DNA from: Rickettsiella endosymbiont of Miltochrista miniata
Lineage (GTDB): Bacteria; Pseudomonadota; Gammaproteobacteria; Diplorickettsiales; Diplorickettsiaceae
Direction of reading: 5' to 3'
Length of the DNA: 64,000 nucleotides
Assembly (NCBI RefSeq): GCF_964031245.1
Contig: NZ_OZ035017.1
Span: forward strand, 837,402-901,401
The position numbers were made by a program, and so were the translations under genes. This document shows positions 27,394-36,919 of the stretch, one piece after another; the stretch's first letter is position 1; every line of letters begins with the position of its first letter. The notes under the pieces were generated by a model. It made no database searches. It was given only the letters and a program-made list of their open reading frames with translations, and was not told the DNA's origin.

Positions 27394-30300
27394 ATGCCTT
27401 ATGCACCCATATCAGAAACTGAATTCAATAATCGATATCAACTATTAGCTGCTTATATCCAAGCCGATGGAGCTAATCTTAATGCAAATGATTTTCTCAA
27501 AATTAGACAGGCTGGATTGAATAACTTTTTACCTGATGGACATGCTTTAAAAGGGAAAAATATTTTTGTTGTCAATCGAACTAATCGCAAATCATTTTTA
27601 CATCTAGCCGCAGCAAAAGAAAATTTATTTTTAATTAAATTTCTTAAGGAAACCGGCCACGAGATTGATCGTCAAGATGCTCAGCATAAAACTCCTTTGT
27701 ATGATGCTTGCAATGAACTAAAACTGGCTGCAGTGAATCGTTTGTTAGGCTATGATGCCGATCCGAATCTCGGTAATGGTCATCTCAAAGTTAAAGTGGG
27801 AAATCAAGAATATACTGGCGAAACAGTGCCTTTGGTGGCTGCGATTGAAAGCACAGCGATAGTAACCCGTGCAGAACTTTCCGCTGCGACGGGTGAAGAT
27901 TTTTCAGGTTTGACAGATCAGCAAGCGACAGAACAAGCCAGGGCTAGGCTTACAAAATCACTCATTGCAAAAGGTGCTCAAACCGACTTGCAAACAGGTC
28001 AAGAAAATTTTTCTGCTTTCCATCGTGCTATTGGCCTTCGAAAAAGCTTAGTGGTTAAGGAAATTGCTGATTCAGGTCCAGACGAAATTTTTCGACAGTT
28101 TGATCGTGATGGTGAAGTAGCGCTGCATATGGTAGCTGCTTATCGAAATAAAGAAGAAAAAGAAAATGAACGAACGGAAATGCAAGAAGAAAAAGAAATT
28201 ACTGATATTGTTATTGCGAGCGCAGAATCGGCTAAAATTCAAGAACTTCTTACCATAAAGGAGCTTTTGGATGGAAATGCGCCACTACATACCGCCGTCA
28301 TCTGCAGTAATTTCGATGTCGTTAACGCTATTTATAAAAGCGATTATAAATTTACTGATTTAAAAATCTTAAGTATTCAAAATAAACACGGTAATACCGC
28401 CATCCACGAAGCTGTTAAAGACGCCTGGCGAGGACCTAAGATTTTAGCGTTTTTACTGAGTGTCGCGACAGTAGATGATTTAAATATTAAAAATAACCCC
28501 ATTCTTGATGCTAACGGGGTTGAGATTCGTAGTGGCGAGACAGCGGGACAAATGGCCGAGCGTTTACTGAGTGAAGCAAACTTAATCCATGCTTTAGTAG
28601 GAGAAGTCGAAGAGGCGACTAGGGCTCTCGAAGAGTTTGTAGATGCACCTGAATTTGAGGAAGATGAAATAGATCAAGTAGATATACCTGAAGAAATCGG
28701 ATTTTTGAAGACAGCGATTGGTGATTTAAGGGATAGCGATCCGCTTGATGATAAAATTTCAAAGGCATTATCGCTTGAACTAGATGATTTATTCATCGAA
28801 TTAGAAAAATACGAGCAGCGCGCTACTTTTTCGTTAGATGATGCAGAGGAATTGGTTTCGAAGACGCGTAGCATACTCGCAGCTACTAAAGAAGAGGAAT
28901 TTTTTCATCCAAGTTATCTCGATTCCTTAAAAAATGTAAAACAAGAGAAATATTCTGCTTGGAGAGCTGAACAAATACGATTACCACGCAGTTTTCGAAA
29001 TCTGGATACCGTAGATAGTAACTTATTAAATACTCCTGTGCCTTTTGAGCTAACTTATGACCAGGCGCAAGCATGGTACAGTGATGGGCAGAACAAGTAT
29101 CGGCATGGAGCTTATCAAGATGCTATATCTAGTTTAAAAGAGTCGATCCGCTTATATAATTCTAATCCTAGCTATTCTGAGCATCGTTCGCTCGCTTATG
29201 CTTATGACGAATTAGCTAACGTATACCTAGATGAAAACAGTAATGACGATGCACGGATAAATTTAGAAAAAGCTATCGATATTTATCATACGGTGAAGGA
29301 GTATAATTTTCTTGAACCCGCCTATCAAAAATTAGCAAAAACCTATGTTAGTGAAGGTGAATTGGCGATATCTCAGTATGAAGAGACCAATCGGCGTAAG
29401 TTGCATTCTAGAGGTAACCTGGGACAATTACAGGGGCATTTGGCATTAGCCGGTCTTTACAAGGAGCTTAAAGGGCAGTCGTTCCAATCTCCGCATTTCT
29501 CAATGCATGATTTACAGATGCGAGAATCTTTTCATTACCACCAAGCCTATAAACTAACCCAAGGCAAGATGGATAATTCTGCGCATGTGGTATTACAACG
29601 TGAAATTGGTATTGCTAACAATGCCAATTTAGGTACTTATAATATTCAGCAATGTGTGGCTGTCGTAGCATTTGAACCTGCCAGTAAAAAAGTAGTTTTG
29701 TCGCATTTTGATAAAGATTCTGGACCCGCAAGTTTTATCGATCAACTTGTCGAACAGTTTCCAGGCCAAACTAATATAGATCTCTATATCAGCGGCGGAA
29801 GAGATCCTGTGACTTTGTCGTCAACCCAGATTCCGAGTAAAATATCGGATAATAATATCGATTTTGTCTTAAAACAAATACATTTAAAAAATATAGAGGA
29901 TTCAGTCGATGGCAATCCGGAAAATGGCCGATTTAAGATTAAAGCCTGTGATGTAGGTGAAACTAAGCCATCGCCTGAAGGCATCGTCTTTGATGTGCGA
30001 TCCCAACGATTAGTCCATGCTACGCCTAATCGTGCTGATAGCAGCCTTGAATCAAGAGCAGTCAATTTCATGCTTCAAAAAAATAAAGCGGACTATTTAC
30101 GCCCATTGAATCCAGTCGATTTTACTAAAAGTGCAACAGAAAGAACGATAAGTTTTTCTGCACAAGAACAACAGACAATACGTGATAAGACTGTTGAGTA
30201 CACTAATTGGTATGCTAATCCCAACAGCCCCTCTGAGAGAGAAACTTGGAAACATGATCAAATATTCTATCCCTTAATGAGAGTGACTGACAAGCTAGCA

Positions 30301-33300
30301 GGAGTCGCGCCTTCAGACTTTACGCAAGGCTTGTTAACGGAATTTCGAAGGAATTATTATCAAGGTGCCCCTCTTAAAGCTCCTCAGATAAATGATGATG
30401 ATAATATTATTTATGATCAAGATTTGAATAAATTGTTTATCTGTCTTAACAGACACAAACGTGAGCTCGGTCTTTGCACAATAGATAGTAAACCCTTGCT
30501 TGAAGAACTGGCCAAGTTATCCGAAGCCAAGCAATCTGAAGCTTTAGATTATGTGGCCACTCGCCGCGTGGGTGGAACTAAGCAAGAAGAAGTTGCAACG
30601 CTGGTGCATAATCAAAAAACAACCAGTCATCTGCAAACAACGGCAAGCATTTTATCTCATGGCACTGATGGTATGTTCTTCGAAGAGGCACTCGTTGACT
30701 TATCTAAAGGTAATGCTACCGCAGCTATCCAGCTTGCTGGATTTAAAGCATCAGGTTATGGGTTAGGAAAAGCTGCTGAACGCTTAGATGAAAAGGGATT
30801 GAGCGTGTTGACGGAAGGAAAGGCAGTTCAGAGTAAACTGTGGCGAGGAGGTTCACGCGTCGTAGGCCGAGGGACTGCGCTATTAAATATTTATAACTTG
30901 GTAAAGGATGTTAAAGCATTAAATACGAATGACACGAATGCGCTTCAGGATGCTAAGGTTCGTGTGGCCAGCGATATTGTTTACACCAGCGTTGATGGAG
31001 TAGAAATAGCCGTAGAAGTGGCTGAGGCAACTTCTGAAACGATGGCAGAATTGGCTATTTCTAGCGTGACGGGGCCAGCTGGCGAAGTTGTGGTGGCTAT
31101 CGTCATGGTGGTAAATAGAATCTATGATGATGTAGAAATAGTTGAAGGAGAGAATCATGCTGTTCATTTAACGGATTGGGAGAAACTTAAAGAAGGCGGC
31201 CTGGCTTTTTTAGCTCTGGGCCCCGAGGACTATATAAAGAAAATGGTTGATGAAGTAACTGAATACAGTCGCATCTTACCCAAAAAGTTAGAATTTCTAA
31301 AAAACCATCCTCAAGTTAAACACATTATTTTTCCCGCTATTAACGAGACAGGTAAAAGTTGTCGTATCGTTATTGGAGAACGATCTTGTTCTGGAGGAGG
31401 GCTCTCTTTTCCCCCTACTTGTACCAATGAGAAAACAGTATGTGATCCCACTTTTACTGACTACGAAGATAATTATGTCTATTTCAAAGATAAGCTCATT
31501 GGTTTTACTTTAACTCGAGAAGAAATTACAGCGCCCGAGGGCAGCGAACTGCTTTGCGTGCCGACAGGCGGCGAAGAAGGCAAATCACTCCCTAAAGGGG
31601 GGGCTTATGCCTGTGATAGGGCATTAGGCCTGACGAATATTAACAGTACAGGAAACGCAGCCTTTTACAACCTAGGTGAAGGAGTAGATCATGCAGTGGG
31701 TTTTGAGGATATTCCAAATATTTTTATGGTCAATAATGGTGCTAAAGACTATGAAGGTGGCAAGCAGGACGATGTTTATATAGTACAAGCTACGCAAGTC
31801 TGGACGGCACTTCCTATAGACGGAGAAGAGAACGGTGGTTTAAATGGAGCAGAAGGGTCAGATAGCTTAATTTTATCCGGATTTCAGCCCGCAATTAGAA
31901 TAGAAATCGATTTAAATGAAGGTTATTTGCAAGCTGGAAATAATACGCTGGCGCTTACCAGCATAGAGAAACTCGTCGGAGGGACTTTTCCTCTCACTGT
32001 AACGGCGGCTTGTGCTACAGAAGTGATTGATACAGAAGGTGGGCCAACGTTAAGAAATCCAGATATCCTTTTAATTCCTAGAAATACGAGTTGTGATTAT
32101 AATTTGAAAATGCATTTACATCCGAATACTGTTGTTACTAATGCAGCAGAAGTCGGTAACTTTACCTATTACATTTTACCTGGTAAAGGAAACGTTGCCG
32201 TTAACTTAACAAGGACTGAGGATAATGCGAATACTAAACCGTTAAAACAGCAATTTGTTTTTAATGCGCTTATTTCAGATGTATCTTCTATCTCATTTTC
32301 TACATCAGACGATGAACAATCACAAGCGATTAAATTGCATTTCATAGATCATAGAATGAGAACACTTTCTCGAAAGACGGATAAAATTTCCTTCTCTCAG
32401 CCTAATGCAACAGCCAATGTAAGCATAGCATATCAATTTAAATCGGATAGCTATAAAGCGCCTTTTGTTCTGCCTACGCAATTACAAACTAATCGAACAC
32501 GAGAGCTTTTGAAAAAACATTTGGTAAACCCAGCGGCGGATAGTTTTAATGTGACATTAACCCAGCCACATGAAATACGCCATGCGTTATTAAATTTAAT
32601 CAATGATGAGAGTGTGGAAGATTTTACATTCGAATTAAATGCCTATTTATCGGCTAGCACGAGCCTTCAGTTTATAGATAATGCGGAGCTTATAATAGGC
32701 AAAAAAAATCTTTATATTACTCTTAAGACGGATCAAAGCATAAAAGATATTATGCGTATTTATCCGCCTATTGCCCGTCGTTTAAATATAATTTTTATCA
32801 TCACTACATTGCAAAATGAGACAGTTGTTATAGGCCATAACGGCCGAGAAGTCATGTATAATAACCCTTTAGCGAGAACACATCTGAATGGGAATGGTGG
32901 AGAAGGGCTATTTGTTATTAAATCGGGAATGGAATCTTTATTAAAGTCACAATTACCCGTAAAGGAAGTCGTGCTGTATCGTCGTCCTGAGGATACGCAT
33001 GTTGATAGCTTAGATTTACGAGAGTTAAATGCACAAGTTCGAGCAATAAATGCAACCACTAAGATTCGATTCGAGAAGCCAAATAAGAGAAATAAATTAG
33101 GCAAGAATGATTTGAAACTTATGGTTGGGATGCAGACAGAATGGACTCCTGCAAAGAAAGCTATTCCGATTGTTGAAATTCTCTTGAAAGATGTACAGAA
33201 TCATTGGCATAAAAAATATTTACACATTTATTTAAATGGGCTTCAAGCACATCGGATAGCCGGTCGTCATTCGCATCTGCATTTAAAACCCGAGCCATTA

Positions 33301-34926
33301 AAATTTGGTTCACAGCATGAGCTGGCGATTGTCGGTATAAAAGATGTTGCAGTAGATAGCGATATTATTATTCCACATGCCTACCAACCGGGTGCTTTTT
33401 TCCACCATAATCAAACTAATTTATTATGGACGAATATGCTCAGTAATAGTTCTAATCAAGTGTTACCTTTTACGTTGATAGTAGAGAAATTTTTTCAAGA
33501 ACCTATATTAAAAACGTTAACATTGCAGTTTACTAATAAGAAAATAGCCTTAAAAAATAAATTAACCCAGCTTAATGCAACAAAAGATTTTGAGGAGGCC
33601 AGCAATGCACGTCTTGCCAATTTAAGAGCAGCATCCTTAGCGATTCTGAGTTCCCAACCACTTGATTTACATCCAACCAATCAACCTACTAATGCTAGCG
33701 AGATTGAGGTCAGTCGGGATCAGGAACATTATTTAGATAATGATATTATTAACGATATTAATGCGACCTCAGTAGAAGATCATACCGAGGACTATTCGGG
33801 TGAAGAAACGAATGAGATTAATGTATTTAGACGGCGTCGTGCAGCTGAAGATATATCTGATCCCACTGCTACTTCAAGTGCATCAGGTTTACAGAGCTGG
33901 ATTCAATTCCCACGCTTATTAGCAGAAAATATTGTACGCGCAACAGGAGAAATTTTTACGAATTTAGGAGCAAATATCACGAATCTGAGTGTTTATTTAC
34001 AGGACATAAATTTTTCTGGCAATCCAGATTTACTTAATCAATCTCAACTATTAGGTAATAAAACTTCCCATCTAACTGATCAGCTCAATGTTATTCAAAA
34101 GCACACGCTTGATGCTAGTGATGTGCCATTAAAAAAATGTGTTTCTTTAAATCTAGTGGATACCGATCAACAATTTGTAAATGGAGTAAGTTGTAGTATT
34201 CCCAATGCAAGGATTAATTTTTTCCATAACATTCCTTTTGAAACTCGTCCTACCGCTTTTGAGCAGCCAGAAGATAACTTTGCTAATTGCCAACCACTAG
34301 AATGGTATGGCCGCCCCTCAGTCGCGTGTGAGGGAGAAAAAACAACCGCTATTGTTACTCCACAATTGCCACAACGCATTTTTGATCCTATCGATGGCTG
34401 GATAATGTTAGGACAGTTAACTGTGGCGATTATCAACAAGTTTTTTTCAAAGCCAGCTGCTGCTACTGACACTCGATATCAATTAGTCAATGTATTTTTA
34501 ATGAAACAAGCATTATGGGATACAAAATTAAATGCGCTGGAGGAGCAGTTACGAGAATTGCATACGCGAATTGATTGGCAAAAACTAGAATGGATCCAAT
34601 ATCGATTAGAAGATCGACAAGAAGAGCTTGAACAATTTATTAAACGCAATCATATACCATGGAACGAAGCAACAGAATTTACCGAGAACTTATTTGCTTT
34701 GGAAAAAATGTTGAATGAAATTAAAGATATAGCTTGCCCTACATCATCCAGCTTTCAACCGAGAGATAATGATGTATATGCGCGTGCAGCAAGCAACGAA
34801 AGCATGGCTAGTCCAGCCCGTTTTTTAGGATTAACGCGCTCCGGTTTCTTTAATGGCGCTGCCAATCAAAATGCTACAGCTCGTTTGAATGGACCTGCTC
34901 CGACTCAGAATCTTAGTCGACTATAG
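27394..34926 (+). CDS. Giant ankyrin/TPR protein with CheD-like and TcdA/TcdB-like regions (toxin-like)
   Basis: A 2510-residue modular protein without a signal peptide. Ankyrin-type repeats are visible at about 60-125 (SFLHLAAAKENLFLIKFL) and 205-340 (NAPLHTAVICSNFDVVNAIY, NTAIHEAVKD). TPR-like helices occupy 555-680. Residues 745-830 resemble CheD/CNF-type glutamine deamidases: Cys754 in QQCVAVVAFEP, His771 17 residues later, then NIDLYISGG. Residues about 1110-1440 resemble the TcdA/TcdB translocation region (hydrophobic helices, FLKNHPQVKHI, GEGVDHAVGFEDIPNIF). A long beta-rich region follows to about 2130, paralogous to the 9710-15667 protein. RRRR at 2146-2149 is a furin-like site, with a 360-residue tail after it. 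It splits the conserved mltG/tmk cluster and its TAG stop lies at a repeat junction. A host-directed toxin is the best reading. Confidence 0.75.
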   Translation: MPYAPISETEFNNRYQLLAAYIQADGANLNANDFLKIRQAGLNNFLPDGHALKGKNIFVVNRTNRKSFLHLAAAKENLFLIKFLKETGHEIDRQDAQHKTPLYDACNELKLAAVNRLLGYDADPNLGNGHLKVKVGNQEYTGETVPLVAAIESTAIVTRAELSAATGEDFSGLTDQQATEQARARLTKSLIAKGAQTDLQTGQENFSAFHRAIGLRKSLVVKEIADSGPDEIFRQFDRDGEVALHMVAAYRNKEEKENERTEMQEEKEITDIVIASAESAKIQELLTIKELLDGNAPLHTAVICSNFDVVNAIYKSDYKFTDLKILSIQNKHGNTAIHEAVKDAWRGPKILAFLLSVATVDDLNIKNNPILDANGVEIRSGETAGQMAERLLSEANLIHALVGEVEEATRALEEFVDAPEFEEDEIDQVDIPEEIGFLKTAIGDLRDSDPLDDKISKALSLELDDLFIELEKYEQRATFSLDDAEELVSKTRSILAATKEEEFFHPSYLDSLKNVKQEKYSAWRAEQIRLPRSFRNLDTVDSNLLNTPVPFELTYDQAQAWYSDGQNKYRHGAYQDAISSLKESIRLYNSNPSYSEHRSLAYAYDELANVYLDENSNDDARINLEKAIDIYHTVKEYNFLEPAYQKLAKTYVSEGELAISQYEETNRRKLHSRGNLGQLQGHLALAGLYKELKGQSFQSPHFSMHDLQMRESFHYHQAYKLTQGKMDNSAHVVLQREIGIANNANLGTYNIQQCVAVVAFEPASKKVVLSHFDKDSGPASFIDQLVEQFPGQTNIDLYISGGRDPVTLSSTQIPSKISDNNIDFVLKQIHLKNIEDSVDGNPENGRFKIKACDVGETKPSPEGIVFDVRSQRLVHATPNRADSSLESRAVNFMLQKNKADYLRPLNPVDFTKSATERTISFSAQEQQTIRDKTVEYTNWYANPNSPSERETWKHDQIFYPLMRVTDKLAGVAPSDFTQGLLTEFRRNYYQGAPLKAPQINDDDNIIYDQDLNKLFICLNRHKRELGLCTIDSKPLLEELAKLSEAKQSEALDYVATRRVGGTKQEEVATLVHNQKTTSHLQTTASILSHGTDGMFFEEALVDLSKGNATAAIQLAGFKASGYGLGKAAERLDEKGLSVLTEGKAVQSKLWRGGSRVVGRGTALLNIYNLVKDVKALNTNDTNALQDAKVRVASDIVYTSVDGVEIAVEVAEATSETMAELAISSVTGPAGEVVVAIVMVVNRIYDDVEIVEGENHAVHLTDWEKLKEGGLAFLALGPEDYIKKMVDEVTEYSRILPKKLEFLKNHPQVKHIIFPAINETGKSCRIVIGERSCSGGGLSFPPTCTNEKTVCDPTFTDYEDNYVYFKDKLIGFTLTREEITAPEGSELLCVPTGGEEGKSLPKGGAYACDRALGLTNINSTGNAAFYNLGEGVDHAVGFEDIPNIFMVNNGAKDYEGGKQDDVYIVQATQVWTALPIDGEENGGLNGAEGSDSLILSGFQPAIRIEIDLNEGYLQAGNNTLALTSIEKLVGGTFPLTVTAACATEVIDTEGGPTLRNPDILLIPRNTSCDYNLKMHLHPNTVVTNAAEVGNFTYYILPGKGNVAVNLTRTEDNANTKPLKQQFVFNALISDVSSISFSTSDDEQSQAIKLHFIDHRMRTLSRKTDKISFSQPNATANVSIAYQFKSDSYKAPFVLPTQLQTNRTRELLKKHLVNPAADSFNVTLTQPHEIRHALLNLINDESVEDFTFELNAYLSASTSLQFIDNAELIIGKKNLYITLKTDQSIKDIMRIYPPIARRLNIIFIITTLQNETVVIGHNGREVMYNNPLARTHLNGNGGEGLFVIKSGMESLLKSQLPVKEVVLYRRPEDTHVDSLDLRELNAQVRAINATTKIRFEKPNKRNKLGKNDLKLMVGMQTEWTPAKKAIPIVEILLKDVQNHWHKKYLHIYLNGLQAHRIAGRHSHLHLKPEPLKFGSQHELAIVGIKDVAVDSDIIIPHAYQPGAFFHHNQTNLLWTNMLSNSSNQVLPFTLIVEKFFQEPILKTLTLQFTNKKIALKNKLTQLNATKDFEEASNARLANLRAASLAILSSQPLDLHPTNQPTNASEIEVSRDQEHYLDNDIINDINATSVEDHTEDYSGEETNEINVFRRRRAAEDISDPTATSSASGLQSWIQFPRLLAENIVRATGEIFTNLGANITNLSVYLQDINFSGNPDLLNQSQLLGNKTSHLTDQLNVIQKHTLDASDVPLKKCVSLNLVDTDQQFVNGVSCSIPNARINFFHNIPFETRPTAFEQPEDNFANCQPLEWYGRPSVACEGEKTTAIVTPQLPQRIFDPIDGWIMLGQLTVAIINKFFSKPAAATDTRYQLVNVFLMKQALWDTKLNALEEQLRELHTRIDWQKLEWIQYRLEDRQEELEQFIKRNHIPWNEATEFTENLFALEKMLNEIKDIACPTSSSFQPRDNDVYARAASNESMASPARFLGLTRSGFFNGAANQNATARLNGPAPTQNLSRL

Positions 34927-35203
34927 ATTGCCGCGCGCCTTTGGCGCTCGCAATGACAAGGTTTGCTTATGAGCCTCGCCATGACGGATAGAACACCGTC
35001 ATGGCGAGCGAATGTAATGAGCGTGGCCATCCATAGATTGCCGCGCGCCTTTGGCGCTCGCAATGACAAGGTTTGTTTATGAGCCTCGCCATGATGGATA
35101 GAACAACGTCATGGCGAGCGAATGTAATGAGCGTGGCCATCCATAGATTGCCGCGCGCTATGCGCTCGCAATGACAATCAATATGCTACGTGCTTGCAAT
35201 GAC
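34923..35203. repeat. Two and a half tandem 110-base copies of an A-B repeat composite
   Basis: ATAGATTGCCGCG recurs at 34923, 35033 and 35143, a period of exactly 110. Each full period contains an A copy, GTTTGCTTATGAGCCTCGCC (or T variant) and a B copy. The third is truncated and followed by another partial A arm. This fills the 353 bases between the giant gene and tmk apart from the tmk promoter. Confidence 0.9.
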
Positions 35204-35247
35204 AAAAGTTTGTTATGCACTATTCGCGAAACCCTTACTATTATGCG

Positions 35248-35253
35248 TATAAT
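35248..35253 (+). promoter_or_regulatory. TATAAT -10 box upstream of tmk
   Basis: A perfect TATAAT lies 27 bases before the tmk ATG; no good -35 box is visible at 16-18 bases. It could supply tmk-holB-tatD with a promoter after the cluster was split from mltG. Confidence 0.4.
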
Positions 35254-35279
35254 TGCTGAAATATTTCATTGGAAGTGTT

Positions 35280-35939
35280 ATGCAAGTCACGCAAGCGCGT
35301 TTTATCACCTTGGAAGGCATCGAAGGGGTAGGAAAATCCACGCAACTCAAGTTTGTTGCTGATTATTTACAACAAGCGGGTATCTCGCTGACTGTCACAC
35401 GCGAACCCGGCGGCACGCAAGTAGCAGAAGCCATACGGGCTTTAGTGTTACAATCCGATTTTGCACCCGAAACCATCATTCCAGAAACAGAATTGTTATT
35501 ATTTTTTGCCGCGCGTGCGCAGCATATTCACTATGTCATTAAACCGGCCTTGCAGCGTGGTGATTGGGTGCTCTGTGACCGATTTACCGAAACCAGTTAT
35601 GCTTATCAGGGTGGCGGCAGAGGTCTCGATTTAGCCTTTATTCGTAGTTTACAGTTATGGGTGCAACAAGATTTGAAAGTCGATGCGGTGTTATTACTCG
35701 ATGCGCCGGTGGATATTGCCTTACGGCGTACGCATCATCGAAAAGCGGTGGATCGCATTGAAGCGGAAAAGCAAGATTTCTTTACGCGTGCACGTGCCAG
35801 CTATCTAGAGCGGGCCAAACAAATGTCTGATTGTTATCATGTGATTGATGCCAGTCGTTCGGTAAAAGATGTGCAAAAACAAATTAAGCGGGTGTTGGAT
35901 CAACTATTAGCGTTATGGGTAAAATCGGATGAAGAATGA
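35280..35939 (+). CDS. tmk: Thymidylate kinase
   Basis: Tmk phosphorylates dTMP to dTDP for DNA synthesis. From ATG at 35280 the protein has 219 residues; the frame also opens at TTG 35253, but the GGAAG just before 35280 and the family's usual N-terminus favour the ATG. Motifs: P-loop LEGIEGVGKSTQLK, REPGGTQVAEAIR, DRFTETSYAYQGGGRGL and the lid region RTHHRKAVDRIE. The stop overlaps the holB start (ATGA), so the two are translationally coupled. Confidence 0.96.
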   Translation: MQVTQARFITLEGIEGVGKSTQLKFVADYLQQAGISLTVTREPGGTQVAEAIRALVLQSDFAPETIIPETELLLFFAARAQHIHYVIKPALQRGDWVLCDRFTETSYAYQGGGRGLDLAFIRSLQLWVQQDLKVDAVLLLDAPVDIALRRTHHRKAVDRIEAEKQDFFTRARASYLERAKQMSDCYHVIDASRSVKDVQKQIKRVLDQLLALWVKSDEE

Positions 35940-36919
35940 TGCTGAATAACTATTCGGTCCCTTTGCCATGGCATACCCAACAATGGCAGCAACTGTATCG
36001 CTGTCATCAAGAGGGTCGTTTAGCGCATGCCTTGTTGCTGGTAGGGCAAGCCGGTTTAGGTAAAGCTTTATTTGCGACAAATTTTGCCAAAACCTTATTA
36101 TGTAAACAAGCAGTGAATCAGATGGCTTGTCAGCGTTGTCGCGATTGCGTATGGGTAGCAGCGGGTACGCATCCGGATCTGTGTTTGCTGGCGACGGAAA
36201 AATCCAGTCAGGGCATTAAAATTGATCAAGTACGTGCGGTGATAGAAAAATTAAATCACACCAGTCAAGCGGCCTACAAAATTATTGTGATTAATCCGGC
36301 GGATAGTTTATTACTGGCCGCCAGTCATGCCTTATTAAAAAGTTTAGAAGAACCCAGTGAGCGTAGCTTATTTATTTTACTGACCGAAAAAATTGAGCGT
36401 TTACTACCGACACTTCGCAGCCGTTGCCAAGTGATTCGTTTTACACCGCCAGAAAAATCGCTAGCGACGGCTTGGTTAGCGCAGCAACTTCCAGCGTCTA
36501 CACCGGTCGATAAACTGTATCATTTATCGGCTGGTGCGCCGTTACTTGCATTGAGCTATGCACAACATAATTATTATCCGTTTTATACCGATTTATTGGC
36601 GTTCTTAATGCAGTTATTTAATCAAGAACTGGATCCGATCCACTGTGCTGCACATTATGTGAAAACGGATGCACAGCAATTATTGTCTACGTTATTGAAT
36701 GTCGTCAGCGAATTGTTAAAATGCCAATTATTGAGTGGATATAGTGCTATGGAAGGCGCGCTAGTGCATTTAGCGAGGTGTTTGTCGACGGATTTTTTGT
36801 TGCAGTATTTTGATGACGTCATGGCATTACAAGCGCACACGGCTAAAATTACGCTGAATCTACCGTTAATGTTAGAAGATCTGTTTTCTCGTTGGGCTAT
36901 ACAAGGTAAATTATGTTAG
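35936..36919 (+). CDS. holB: DNA polymerase III delta' subunit
   Basis: Delta' is a fixed arm of the clamp loader that places the beta clamp on primed DNA. The 327-residue protein keeps the degenerate P-loop GQAGLGKALFATN, a zinc module (CKQAVNQMACQRCRDCVW), the HALLKSLEEPSE box and the SRC motif in LRSRCQVIRF. Two ATGs (35936 and 35939) are possible starts, both overlapping tmk. The C-terminal third is helical, as in other delta' proteins. It overlaps tatD by seven bases. Confidence 0.95.
   Translation: MMLNNYSVPLPWHTQQWQQLYRCHQEGRLAHALLLVGQAGLGKALFATNFAKTLLCKQAVNQMACQRCRDCVWVAAGTHPDLCLLATEKSSQGIKIDQVRAVIEKLNHTSQAAYKIIVINPADSLLLAASHALLKSLEEPSERSLFILLTEKIERLLPTLRSRCQVIRFTPPEKSLATAWLAQQLPASTPVDKLYHLSAGAPLLALSYAQHNYYPFYTDLLAFLMQLFNQELDPIHCAAHYVKTDAQQLLSTLLNVVSELLKCQLLSGYSAMEGALVHLARCLSTDFLLQYFDDVMALQAHTAKITLNLPLMLEDLFSRWAIQGKLC

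Noticed and set aside
34200..34926. Latrotoxin C-terminal domain after the RRRR site
   Set aside because: The position fits what is described in Wolbachia-type proteins, but I could not recognise the domain's motifs in the tail.
34923..35203. CRISPR array
   Set aside because: Repeat units are 110 bases long, nearly identical throughout and without variable spacers; they are tandem copies of dispersed palindromes, and no cas gene is near.
35253..35279. TTG start for tmk
   Set aside because: It overlaps a TATAAT box and gives an atypical N-terminus; ATG at 35280 has GGAAG.
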